Assembly (NCBI GenBank): GCA_051653405.1
Contig: JBOFWC010000020.1
Span: 1-19,073 of the forward strand
Direction: 5' to 3'
Source: Proteocatella sp051653405
GTDB taxonomy: Bacteria > Bacillota > Clostridia > Peptostreptococcales > Filifactoraceae
DNA: 19,073 nucleotides
Part shown: piece after piece, positions 7,255-14,492 of the stretch
Layout of the letters: each line of letters begins with the position of its first letter
How positions within the stretch are numbered: the first letter of the stretch is position 1
The notes under the pieces: model-generated
The model's input: the letters and a program-made list of their open reading frames with translations, nothing else
What the model was told of the DNA's origin: nothing
The model's database searches: none
Position numbers and translations under genes: made by a program

Positions 7255-8625
7255 ATGGAAACACTATTGTCAGTTTTAGGAAGTATTAATCAGTTGGTAT
7301 GGGGACCACCACTTTTGATTCTTTTAGTCGGTACAGGAATTTATTTAACTATAAACCTTGGACTAATCCAAGTTTTAAAGTTACCACTAGCACTTAAAAG
7401 TATTTTTGAAAAAGAGGAATCTGATTATCAGGGAGACGTTTCAAGTTTTGGAGCCCTTTGTACTGCACTTGCAGCTACGATAGGAACTGGAAATATTGTG
7501 GGGGTAGCTACAGCGATAAAAGCAGGTGGCCCAGGAGCACTTTTTTGGATGTGGGTAGCCGCTTTTTTTGGAATGGCTACCAAATATGCTGAAGGTCTTT
7601 TGGCGGTTAAATATAGAGTTAAAGATGATAATGGTCAGATGTCTGGGGGACCCATGTATTATATAGAGCTTGGACTTGGGAAGAAGTGGCTGGCTAAATT
7701 ATTTGCTTTTTTTGGAATTGGAGTAGCTTTTTTTGGAATAGGTTCGTTTACGCAGGTAAATGCAATTTCATCTGCGGTGGAACAAACTTTTAAACTGCCG
7801 ATGACAATTACAGTTATTATAATTACAGCGTTAGTGGCACTGGTTACTTTTGGAGGAATACAGTCCATTTCAAAAACAGCGGAGAGAATAGTGCCATTTA
7901 TGGCGGTATTTTATTCGGTAGCCTCAATTTTAATACTGATTTTAAATATTTCTCAGTTGCCAGCAGCGTTTGCTCTGATTATTAAATCAGCGTTTACAGG
8001 AACTGCTATGACTGGTGGATTTTTGGGAGCAACGGTAGCTATGGCGGTTAAAAATGGTATTGCAAGAGGTGTTTTTTCAAATGAATCAGGGCTTGGAAGT
8101 GCACCTATAGCAGCAGCGGCAGCTAAGACGAATTCATGCGTGAAGCAGGGACTTATTTCAATGACGGGAACTTTTTTTGATACGATTGTTATATGCACAA
8201 TGACAGGTCTAACGTTAATTGTTACTGGGGCTTGGCAGGGAGAAGGGTTAGAAGGCTCAAGTATGACTAACTTTGCATTTACTCAGGGACTAAACAGTAA
8301 CATAGGTTCTTATGTAGTAACCATAGGCCTAATTTTCTTTGCATTTACGACAATTATAGGTTGGAATTATTATGGGGAACGTTGCAGCGAATATCTATTT
8401 GGAGCAAAATCAGTTAAGACTTATAAACTTATTTTTGTTTGCTTAATTGGAAGTAACGTATTTTTACAAAATGTTCAGCTTGATGCAATCTGGATTACAG
8501 CAGATATAGTGAATGGACTTATGGCATTTCCTAATCTAATTGCATTGATAGGTCTTAGACAGATTATAAAAGAAGAAACAAAAGCTTACTTTTCACAAGG
8601 CTTAAAGCCAAAGAAAATAGCATAG
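7255..8625 (+). CDS. alanine/glycine:cation symporter (AGCS family)
   Basis: This is a membrane symporter of 456 residues that moves alanine or glycine with sodium (or protons). Family hallmarks are the N-terminal GALCTALAATIGTGNIVGVA segment, the GGPMYYIELGLG motif, the GIARGVFSNESGLGSAPIAAAAA segment and a dozen hydrophobic stretches. The start has a clear AGGAGG site seven bases upstream. The glycine riboswitch in the leader points to glycine as the relevant substrate in this organism. Import is the usual role; export of surplus glycine cannot be excluded. It appears to be transcribed alone, with a terminator right after it. Confidence 0.93.
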   Translation: METLLSVLGSINQLVWGPPLLILLVGTGIYLTINLGLIQVLKLPLALKSIFEKEESDYQGDVSSFGALCTALAATIGTGNIVGVATAIKAGGPGALFWMWVAAFFGMATKYAEGLLAVKYRVKDDNGQMSGGPMYYIELGLGKKWLAKLFAFFGIGVAFFGIGSFTQVNAISSAVEQTFKLPMTITVIIITALVALVTFGGIQSISKTAERIVPFMAVFYSVASILILILNISQLPAAFALIIKSAFTGTAMTGGFLGATVAMAVKNGIARGVFSNESGLGSAPIAAAAAKTNSCVKQGLISMTGTFFDTIVICTMTGLTLIVTGAWQGEGLEGSSMTNFAFTQGLNSNIGSYVVTIGLIFFAFTTIIGWNYYGERCSEYLFGAKSVKTYKLIFVCLIGSNVFLQNVQLDAIWITADIVNGLMAFPNLIALIGLRQIIKEETKAYFSQGLKPKKIA

Positions 8626-8688
8626 TAAAATTTTGTTATAAACATACCTGATATAAGGTATAACATTTTCATTGAACCTGTATTGAGG

Positions 8689-8719
8689 CCGTAGAGTAAA
8701 TATTTTATTCTACGGTTTT
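8689..8719 (+). terminator. intrinsic terminator after the symporter gene
   Basis: A 12-bp stem (8689-8700 with 8704-8715, one G-U pair) with a 3-nt loop is followed by TTTT. Confidence 0.85.
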
Positions 8720-8740
8720 CATATGCATATAAATATATCC

Positions 8741-8769
8741 TTGAAAGTAGTATTTTTATATGATACTAT
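8741..8769 (+). promoter_or_regulatory. sigma-A promoter of the FetAB-like pair
   Basis: The -35 TTGAAA (8741-8746), a 17-bp spacer and the -10 TACTAT (8764-8769), with a TG at 8761-8762, form a good extended promoter. It lies after the symporter terminator and 46 bp before the chosen start codon, and argues against the longer reading frame that begins at 8723. Confidence 0.65.
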
Positions 8770-8815
8770 ATTAATATCGGAACTCGATATCAAAAAATGT
8801 TACTTGGAGAGAAAT

Positions 8816-9472
8816 ATGAAAACTATGATTTCAATAAAAAATTTAAAATTTAAAGATATGATTGAATATCCTGATTTGGAAATAAGTCGCAGTGAGATTT
8901 TATTTTTGACAGGAAGAAGTGGCTGCGGGAAAAGCAGTCTTTTGAAGCTTTTAAATATGACAGAAATGCAGTCAGATGGAAATATATATTATGAAGGAAA
9001 GAATATAGCGGAGATGGACACTTTGGAGCTTAGGAAGAAGGTTTTGTTAGTACCTCAGGAGGTATATCTATTTTCAGGCAGTATAATTGATAATTTTAAT
9101 CAATTTTATAGCTATATAGAGCGTCCATTTTTAGAAAAAAGAAATATGGAGGAGTATTTAAATATATGCAGAATGGAATTATCGCCAGAAACGAGCTGTG
9201 ATTCAATGTCAGGTGGGGAAAGGCAGAGAGTTTTTTTATCTATAGCTCTAAGTTTGGAACCAGAGGTATTAATGCTTGATGAACCCACTTCAGCGCTTGA
9301 TCAAAGTACATCAAGTGAATTGATGGAAAATATAGTAAAGTTTTGCAAGGAAAAGGGAGTGACATTAATTGTAGTAAGTCATGATAGAAACCTAGCCGAG
9401 GTATTTTCTGAAAGAGTTATAAAGTTAGATGGAGGAGCTTATGAAGGGCGCAGCGGAGATAGAACTTATTAG
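8816..9472 (+). CDS. ABC transporter ATP-binding protein, FetA/YbbL-like
   Basis: This ABC ATPase has 218 residues, compact like the E. coli FetA (YbbL) subunit. Motifs are Walker A GRSGCGKS (33-40), Q-loop Gln81, signature MSGGE (131-135), Walker B VLMLDEP (151-157) and His189. An upstream in-frame ATG at 8723 is rejected: the extra 31 residues overlap the promoter, while GGAGAG precedes the ATG at 8816. Its 3' end overlaps the membrane partner by about 32 bases, which indicates tight coupling. E. coli FetAB has been linked to iron export and oxidative stress resistance; that role here is inferred from the pairing alone. Confidence 0.8.
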   Translation: MKTMISIKNLKFKDMIEYPDLEISRSEILFLTGRSGCGKSSLLKLLNMTEMQSDGNIYYEGKNIAEMDTLELRKKVLLVPQEVYLFSGSIIDNFNQFYSYIERPFLEKRNMEEYLNICRMELSPETSCDSMSGGERQRVFLSIALSLEPEVLMLDEPTSALDQSTSSELMENIVKFCKEKGVTLIVVSHDRNLAEVFSERVIKLDGGAYEGRSGDRTY

Positions 9473-10214
9473 ATTTTTGATGATTTATACACTTCTTATA
9501 GGGGTGCTTTTTGTGATGAAGCTTTGCAAAATAAACCAAAGTAAACTGCTTTTTGTAGCAAGCTTAAGGATGACGGTACAGCTTATCATTGCAGGGTTTG
9601 TGTTAACTTATATATTTAAGAATCCAAATCCAATATTTACGGTAGCCTATGTTATGGCTATGGTTTTGTTTGCTACTCACAGAGTACTTTCCAAAAATAC
9701 ATGGCTTAATTCAAAATTTAAGTGGGCAGTATTTTTTTCTATACTAATTTCAGGAATCGGGGTGGGCTTATTTTTTATAGGATTAGTGATAAATCAAAAT
9801 GTTTTCAATCCTCAATATGCAATCCCTATAAGTGGGATGATTTTTGGAAATACTATGACGGGTTTAAACCTAGCGCTCAGCTCTTTTAGTTCGAGTTTAG
9901 AAATTGAAAAACGGAAATTTGTTTCACTTTTAAATTTTGGAGCAAAACCCTCGGCAATCCTGCTTCCTGTAGCAAACAAATCTTTGGAAACCGCACTTAT
10001 ACCAACACTTAATGGAATGATAGGGCTTGGGATAGTGGCGCTTCCGGGAATGATGACAGGGCAGATTCTTGCAGGGACACTTCCTACTACGGCAATACTA
10101 TATCAAATAGCTATAATGATAGTAATTTGTACTGTAGTTTGTATGTCGGTTTTTTCAGCACTTTATATCGGATACCATACCCTTTATAACGACAAAAACC
10201 AATTTTTATTTTAG
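9441..10214 (+). CDS. ABC transporter permease, FetB/YbbM family
   Basis: This polytopic membrane protein of 257 residues has about seven hydrophobic segments and is typical of the FetB (UPF0014) family. Recognisable stretches are KLLFVASLRMTVQLIIAGFVLTYIF near the start (residues about 30-55), ISGMIFGNTMTGLNLALSSF in the middle and GLGIVALPGMMTGQILAG later. I choose the ATG at 9441, 3 nt after GGAGGAG (9431-9437), over the ATG at 9429, which lies before that site. The overlap with the ATPase gene and this specific pairing support a two-component exporter. The substrate, probably a metal such as iron, is not shown by the sequence. Confidence 0.85.
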   Translation: MKGAAEIELIRFLMIYTLLIGVLFVMKLCKINQSKLLFVASLRMTVQLIIAGFVLTYIFKNPNPIFTVAYVMAMVLFATHRVLSKNTWLNSKFKWAVFFSILISGIGVGLFFIGLVINQNVFNPQYAIPISGMIFGNTMTGLNLALSSFSSSLEIEKRKFVSLLNFGAKPSAILLPVANKSLETALIPTLNGMIGLGIVALPGMMTGQILAGTLPTTAILYQIAIMIVICTVVCMSVFSALYIGYHTLYNDKNQFLF

Positions 10215-10299
10215 CTATTACAAAAATTATATTTTTCAAGGACTGTTGAAATTACAGCGCTTTAAAGCGTGGAGAAGCAAGCGGTTTTTAAATTTTTTG

Positions 10300-10328
10300 T
10301 TGACAACTGATTTAAGATGTATTATCAT
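10300..10328 (+). promoter_or_regulatory. sigma-A promoter of the lysine operon
   Basis: A perfect -35 TTGACA (10300-10305) is separated by 17 bp from TATCAT (10323-10328). It is followed within about 15 bases by the lysine riboswitch. The 85 bases between fetB and this promoter show a short hairpin (CGCTTTAAAGCG) but no convincing terminator. Confidence 0.88.
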
Positions 10329-10341
10329 TGTCTACAAAGTT

Positions 10342-10500
10342 GATAGAGGTTGCGGATAGATTAGTAAGTAATGGAGAAGGCATTCTGTGAAATTACTGAA
10401 AGGCGATTCCGCCGAAGGACAGATCAGGCGTGATTTGTTTCTGGGCCAGAGCAGAATATACTCTGGACTCCTGATTCTAATATGAATCAGAGGTGCTATC
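10342..10500 (+). promoter_or_regulatory. lysine riboswitch (L box) aptamer
   Basis: P1 is GATAG (10342-10346) with CTATC (10496-10500). Inside lie the conserved AGGTTGC and AGTAAGTAATGGAG segments, the GCCGAAGGA element, the CTGGGCCAGAG...CTCTGG arm and the closing GAGGTGCTATC. The class binds L-lysine and controls lysine synthesis and transport. The dapA-dapB genes just downstream confirm the assignment. Confidence 0.95.
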
Positions 10501-10555
10501 GATGACAACGGATATTCTGATATTTTAGTTGCATCGATGCGATGCAACTTTTTTT
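10498..10555 (+). terminator. lysine riboswitch expression platform and terminator
   Basis: The terminator stem AGTTGCATCG/CGATGCAACT (10527-10536 with 10540-10549) is followed by seven T. ATCGATG (10498-10504), which shares its first bases with the 3' strand of P1, is complementary to CATCGAT (10532-10538) in the terminator's 5' arm. This is a simple antiterminator: lysine binding closes P1 and releases the terminator, so lysine turns the operon off. Confidence 0.88.
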
Positions 10556-10604
10556 GTACAATTAATTAGAATTTACTAAGATAAAATATCAGGAGGATAA
10601 GATT

Positions 10605-11486
10605 ATGTCAGTATTTAGAGGATGTTCAGTAGCTATAATTACCCCAATGTTTGAGGATGGAAGTGTAGATTTTAAAAGATTTGAAGAGATAATAGAGTGG
10701 CAGATAGAACAGGGTATTGATTCTATAACGGTATGCGGTACTACAGGAGAATCGTCAACGCTGGATAATGAGGAACATATTGAAGTTATAAGGTTTGCAG
10801 CAGAAAAAATAAATAAGAGAGTACCTGTAATTGCAGGCGCAGGAAGTAATGATACTAGGCATGGAATCGATCTTTGCCAAAGAGCAGAAGCGGCAGGGGC
10901 TGATGCCCTTTTACTAGTTACTCCATACTACAACAAGTGTTCTCAAAGGGGTCTTGTGGAGCATTATAGAGCATGTGCGGATGCAGTAAATATTCCATGT
11001 ATCTTATATTCAGTTCCAGGGCGAACGGGCGTAAATATAGAGCCTAGAACCGTACTTGAACTTTCATCACATCCAAATATTGTCGGCATAAAAGAAGCGA
11101 GCGGAAATATAGCGCAGGTTGCTGAAATCGCAAGACTTGTACCTAAGGATTTTGATATATATTCAGGGAATGACGATATGGTAGTGCCTCTACTTTCTCT
11201 AGGGGGAGCAGGATATATTTCAGTACTTGCCAATGTAGCACCAAAGGATTCGGTAGAGATGACAAGAAGCTTTTTTGAGGGAAATTTAGAAAGAGCAAGA
11301 GAACTTCAGCTTAACATGAAACCTCTTATAGATGCACTTTTTGCAGATGTAAATCCAATTCCTGTAAAGGCAGCTATGCACATTTTAGGAAAATGTGAAC
11401 TAACTTACAGACTGCCACTTTGTCCACCAAGTGAAAAAGTGTATGAGGAGCTAAGAATGCAGATGGAAGCTTATGGGCTTATTTAG
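10605..11486 (+). CDS. dapA: 4-hydroxy-tetrahydrodipicolinate synthase
   Basis: DapA condenses pyruvate with aspartate semialdehyde, the first committed step toward diaminopimelate and lysine. The 293-residue chain matches the family. Visible catalytic parts are GTTGES (45-50), PYYNK (107-111) with the relay tyrosine, Tyr135 in LYSVPGRTG, and the Schiff-base Lys163 in GIKEASGN. The AGGAGG site is eight bases before the ATG. It is the first gene after the lysine riboswitch, so expression should fall when lysine is plentiful. Confidence 0.97.
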   Translation: MSVFRGCSVAIITPMFEDGSVDFKRFEEIIEWQIEQGIDSITVCGTTGESSTLDNEEHIEVIRFAAEKINKRVPVIAGAGSNDTRHGIDLCQRAEAAGADALLLVTPYYNKCSQRGLVEHYRACADAVNIPCILYSVPGRTGVNIEPRTVLELSSHPNIVGIKEASGNIAQVAEIARLVPKDFDIYSGNDDMVVPLLSLGGAGYISVLANVAPKDSVEMTRSFFEGNLERARELQLNMKPLIDALFADVNPIPVKAAMHILGKCELTYRLPLCPPSEKVYEELRMQMEAYGLI

Positions 11487-11526
11487 AAAAGGCGTTTAAA
11501 AAAGCTAATTTAGAAAAGAGGAAAAT

Positions 11527-12309
11527 ATGCTAAAAGTAATACTTCATGGGTGTAATGGAAGAATGGGAAAGGTGCTTCAGCAAATGATAGCAGCTTCTGA
11601 TAATATATGTGTGGCAGCGGGTATAGATAGAGAAGTAGTGACGGAATGTGATAGCTTTAATACGAATAACACGAATAATAGCAAGTTTCCTATATATAGG
11701 GATTTAAGAGACTGTACTGAGGCAGCCGATGTAGTTATAGATTTTTCAAATCATGCGGCTGTTCCAAAGCTGTTGAGCGCCTGCGTAGATAAAAACCTTC
11801 CTGTTGTGATAGCAACTACAGCACTTGAGGAGAATGAGCTAAGTCTTCTTAAGGAAGCTGCGCTAAGTATTCCGGTATTTCATTCATTCAACATGTCTCT
11901 TGGAATAAATCTGATTGCTAAGCTTATGAACACTGTAATGAGCGTATTAGAGGATGATTTTAATGTAGAAATAGTGGAGAAGCATCACAATAAAAAGAAA
12001 GATTCTCCAAGTGGAACGGCGCTTCTTTTAGCAGATGCAGTAAATGACGCATGTAAGGTAAAGAAAGAGTATATATATGGAAGAAACGGAAAAGACGATG
12101 AGTGTAAGCTAACGGAGCTTGGAATTCATGCGGTGAGGGGAGGAAGTATTCCTGGAGAGCACACGCTTATATTTGCAGGGGAGGATGAGATTATAGAAAT
12201 TACCCACACAGCCCTTTCTAGAAATATATTTGCAAAAGGGGCACTTAAGGCAGCTCAGTATGTAGCCGGAAAAGAAAAAGGGCTTTACAGTATGAAAAAT
12301 ATGATATAA
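11527..12309 (+). CDS. dapB: 4-hydroxy-tetrahydrodipicolinate reductase
   Basis: DapB reduces the DapA product to tetrahydrodipicolinate with NAD(P)H. The 260-residue chain has the dinucleotide-binding motif HGCNGRMG (7-14). Its catalytic segment is EKHHNKKKDSPSGTA, where His153 and Lys157 correspond to the catalytic pair of the E. coli enzyme and the PSGTA loop binds substrate. A short Asn/Thr-rich stretch (NTNNTNNS, residues 46-52 region) appears to be a small surface-loop expansion. It lies 40 bases after dapA and 12 before the regulator, in the riboswitch-controlled transcript. Confidence 0.95.
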   Translation: MLKVILHGCNGRMGKVLQQMIAASDNICVAAGIDREVVTECDSFNTNNTNNSKFPIYRDLRDCTEAADVVIDFSNHAAVPKLLSACVDKNLPVVIATTALEENELSLLKEAALSIPVFHSFNMSLGINLIAKLMNTVMSVLEDDFNVEIVEKHHNKKKDSPSGTALLLADAVNDACKVKKEYIYGRNGKDDECKLTELGIHAVRGGSIPGEHTLIFAGEDEIIEITHTALSRNIFAKGALKAAQYVAGKEKGLYSMKNMI

Positions 12310-12321
12310 CAAGGTGATGAG

Positions 12322-14412
12322 ATGAAAAAGAAAAAGTTCAATAGGAAGACCGTAGTTATAGTAACAAGAGGTATGGATGTTTCAGACTTTTATAAGAAGC
12401 AAATCGAAAGACTATTTACAGATAGTGTAGATGTAAAAAGTTACAGCACTACTATATATACAGGGGACAATTCCATAGGGGAAAATGCAGAACCTATTGA
12501 AAAAGGAGATATTTATCTTATTACAACAGATGCATTTGCATCTCAAAAGCTAAGGCAGTACAAGCTGGGAGAAGATGTAGATTATATAGAGCTTAAAGTA
12601 GACCTTACGGAGAACAACATAAGGGAACTTTTAGAGCTTGAAGATGGTACAGCAGCTATGCTTGTAAATATGAGTAGTGTGATGGCAAAAGAAGTTATAT
12701 CAAGACTTTCACAACTTGGGATAAACCATATAAACTTTATACCAGTATATCCAGAGATGAAGGAAATTCCAAATATTGATTTAGCTGTTACTCCTGGAGA
12801 GCAACGTTTTGTACCTAAAAATGTAAAACGAATAATAGATATTGGTCATAGAAGCATAGATATTGAAACTATAGTGGAATTAGCTTTGAAGCTTGAAAGA
12901 GAAGATTTGCTTGAAAGTGAACGCTTTAAAAGCTACTTTCAAAAGATGGCTAAGAAAAACTACAGTATAGATAGACTATATGGGAAATCTAGCAGGCTAG
13001 AAACTCAGTTTGAACGCTTACTAAGTGCTCTAGATGATGGGATAGTAGCTTTAGATGAAAAGCTAGACATATTTGCAGTAAATGAAAAAGCACTTAAAAT
13101 ATTAAATTTAAATGAAAGAGATGTAATTGGATCAAATGTGTTGAATTTTATACCACAGCTTGATTTAAGTTTTAAGAAGCTGGACTACAAAGAAGCTTCA
13201 AAATTAGATATAGAAACTAAAGTGATTAATATAAATGGAACAAATATAAGTATGACTATTTTTCCTACCTATAAAAATGATAAAAATATAGGTGCTTTTA
13301 TAAAGCTCACTATATTTTCAGAAGATGAAACTAAACAACAAAAAGCTAGACTTCAGCTGCTCACAAAAGGACATACTGCAAAATATACATTTGATGATAT
13401 TGTAGGCAATAGTCATTCAATGAAAGAAGCTATAAGAATAGCAAAAAAAATGGCAATTACATCTGCACCAATACTAATAGAAGGGGAGAGTGGGACTGGA
13501 AAAGAATTGTTTGCACATGCAATACATGATAGCTCACAACGAAGAGGTAAACCTTTTATTGCAATAAATTGTGCAGCTATGCCAGATAATCTTTTAGAAT
13601 CAGAACTTTTTGGATATGAAGAAGGAGCGTTTACAGGGGCTAAAAATGGTGGAAAATTAGGGTTGTTTGAATTTGCACATACAGGGACGCTTTTTTTAGA
13701 TGAAGTAGAAGCTATGAGTCAAGCATTACAGGTCAGGCTACTTAGAGTATTGCAAGAGCATGAGGTTATGAGATTGGGTGGTCATAGAATAATAAACGTG
13801 GATGTGAGAATAATTGCAGCAACCAATATAAATCTGGAAGATATGGTAGCAACAGGACAATTTAGAAAAGATTTATATTATAGACTAAACACAATACAGA
13901 TAGAAATTCCACCATTAAGAGAGCGTAAAGAGGATTTAGAGTTACTTATAAATTCTATGAAAAGTAAAATTAGAGCAAATTATACGATATCTAATGAGGT
14001 TTTGGGTGTTTTTTTTAAATACCCATGGGATGGAAATGTAAGAGAGCTTCAAAATTATATAGAATATTTCTCATACTTAGAAAAAAAAGAAATAACGATT
14101 GAGAATATACCGCCAAACTTAAAAAAGAAACTAATAGGGTTGATTTATAAACCTGATATTTTAAAATACAACCCTAAATGCAACCCTAATTCGTATTTAG
14201 AAAATCCAAATGTAAAATTCGTGATTTCTGAAATAAGAAATGCAAATAAAAATAATATAAATGTAGGAAGAAGAACCATTTCTAAAAAATCTTTAGAAAT
14301 AGGTATAAAGCTTTCAGAACAACAGGTTAGAACTATATTAGACAAACTTGAGAAGCTAGGAATAATAGAAAAAAATATAGGAAGAAAAGGTTGTATATTA
14401 AAAATACAATGA
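12322..14412 (+). CDS. sigma-54-dependent transcriptional activator (enhancer-binding protein) of the lysine locus
   Basis: This protein of 696 residues should remodel sigma-54 RNA polymerase at -24/-12 promoters. Residues 1-215 form a sensor region that resembles PrpR-N-type domains (weak call), ending in TPGEQRFVPKNVKRIIDIG. Residues 228-330 look like a PAS domain. Residues 357-585 are the AAA+ domain, with Walker A GESGTGKE (388-395), the sigma-54 contact loop GAFTGA (435-440), Walker B TLFLDE (456-461) and arginines in FRKDLYYR. Residues 605-696 are not a Fis-type helix-turn-helix; KLSEQQVRTILDKLEKLGII looks like a winged helix. It is third in the riboswitch-controlled operon and directly precedes the sigma-54 promoter of lysA. 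Its ligand is unknown. Confidence 0.9.
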   Translation: MKKKKFNRKTVVIVTRGMDVSDFYKKQIERLFTDSVDVKSYSTTIYTGDNSIGENAEPIEKGDIYLITTDAFASQKLRQYKLGEDVDYIELKVDLTENNIRELLELEDGTAAMLVNMSSVMAKEVISRLSQLGINHINFIPVYPEMKEIPNIDLAVTPGEQRFVPKNVKRIIDIGHRSIDIETIVELALKLEREDLLESERFKSYFQKMAKKNYSIDRLYGKSSRLETQFERLLSALDDGIVALDEKLDIFAVNEKALKILNLNERDVIGSNVLNFIPQLDLSFKKLDYKEASKLDIETKVININGTNISMTIFPTYKNDKNIGAFIKLTIFSEDETKQQKARLQLLTKGHTAKYTFDDIVGNSHSMKEAIRIAKKMAITSAPILIEGESGTGKELFAHAIHDSSQRRGKPFIAINCAAMPDNLLESELFGYEEGAFTGAKNGGKLGLFEFAHTGTLFLDEVEAMSQALQVRLLRVLQEHEVMRLGGHRIINVDVRIIAATNINLEDMVATGQFRKDLYYRLNTIQIEIPPLRERKEDLELLINSMKSKIRANYTISNEVLGVFFKYPWDGNVRELQNYIEYFSYLEKKEITIENIPPNLKKKLIGLIYKPDILKYNPKCNPNSYLENPNVKFVISEIRNANKNNINVGRRTISKKSLEIGIKLSEQQVRTILDKLEKLGIIEKNIGRKGCILKIQ
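14135..14189. repeat. cluster of CAACCCTA repeats, possible upstream activator site
   Basis: TAGGGTTG (14135-14142) is the reverse complement of CAACCCTA, which then occurs twice as CAACCCTAA (14169-14177 and 14181-14189), 12 bp apart. The cluster lies in the linker-coding part of the activator gene, about 230-280 bp upstream of the sigma-54 promoter, a workable distance for an enhancer. One more copy (TTAGGGTTG) is at 13657-13665. A regulatory role is inference. Confidence 0.35.
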
Positions 14413-14414
14413 TT

Positions 14415-14430
14415 TTGGCATAAAAGTTGC
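14415..14430 (+). promoter_or_regulatory. sigma-54 (-24/-12) promoter of lysA-dapF
   Basis: TTGGCAT (-24) and TTGC (-12) are spaced so that GG and GC lie exactly 12 bp apart, as sigma-54 requires. The -12 TTGC is perfect; the -24 region differs from YTGGCACG at its last two bases. Transcription should begin near 14442, about 50 bases before the lysA ATG. The site starts three bases after the stop codon of a sigma-54 activator gene. I found no sigma-A promoter for lysA. Confidence 0.75.
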
Positions 14431-14462
14431 GTTATAGTAAGTTAAACTATGGCGCATTTTTT
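14428..14462 (+). terminator. intrinsic terminator overlapping the sigma-54 promoter
   Basis: An 11-bp stem (14428-14438 with 14446-14456, two G-U pairs) with a 7-nt loop is followed by six T. It would end transcription of dapA-dapB-activator. Its 5' arm overlaps the -12 element, and the predicted sigma-54 start lies in the loop. Confidence 0.75.
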
Positions 14463-14492
14463 GTACAGATAAAATTATTAAGGAGAGTTTTT

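Noticed and set aside
10215..10299. Possible terminator after the FetB-like gene (CGCTTTAAAGCG hairpin near 10259, T-rich stretch further on)
   Set aside because: The stem is short and the T-run does not follow it directly, so read-through into the lysine leader is possible.
11640..11692. Repeat-like AAT/ACG codons in dapB (Asn/Thr-rich stretch) as a mobile or regulatory repeat
   Set aside because: It is only about eight codons in a surface-loop position and stays in frame; ordinary low-complexity drift is enough.
14415..14438. A sigma-A promoter for lysA using TTGGCA as -35 and TATAGT as -10
   Set aside because: The spacer would be only 12 bp, too short for sigma-A, while the GG-GC spacing fits sigma-54 exactly.
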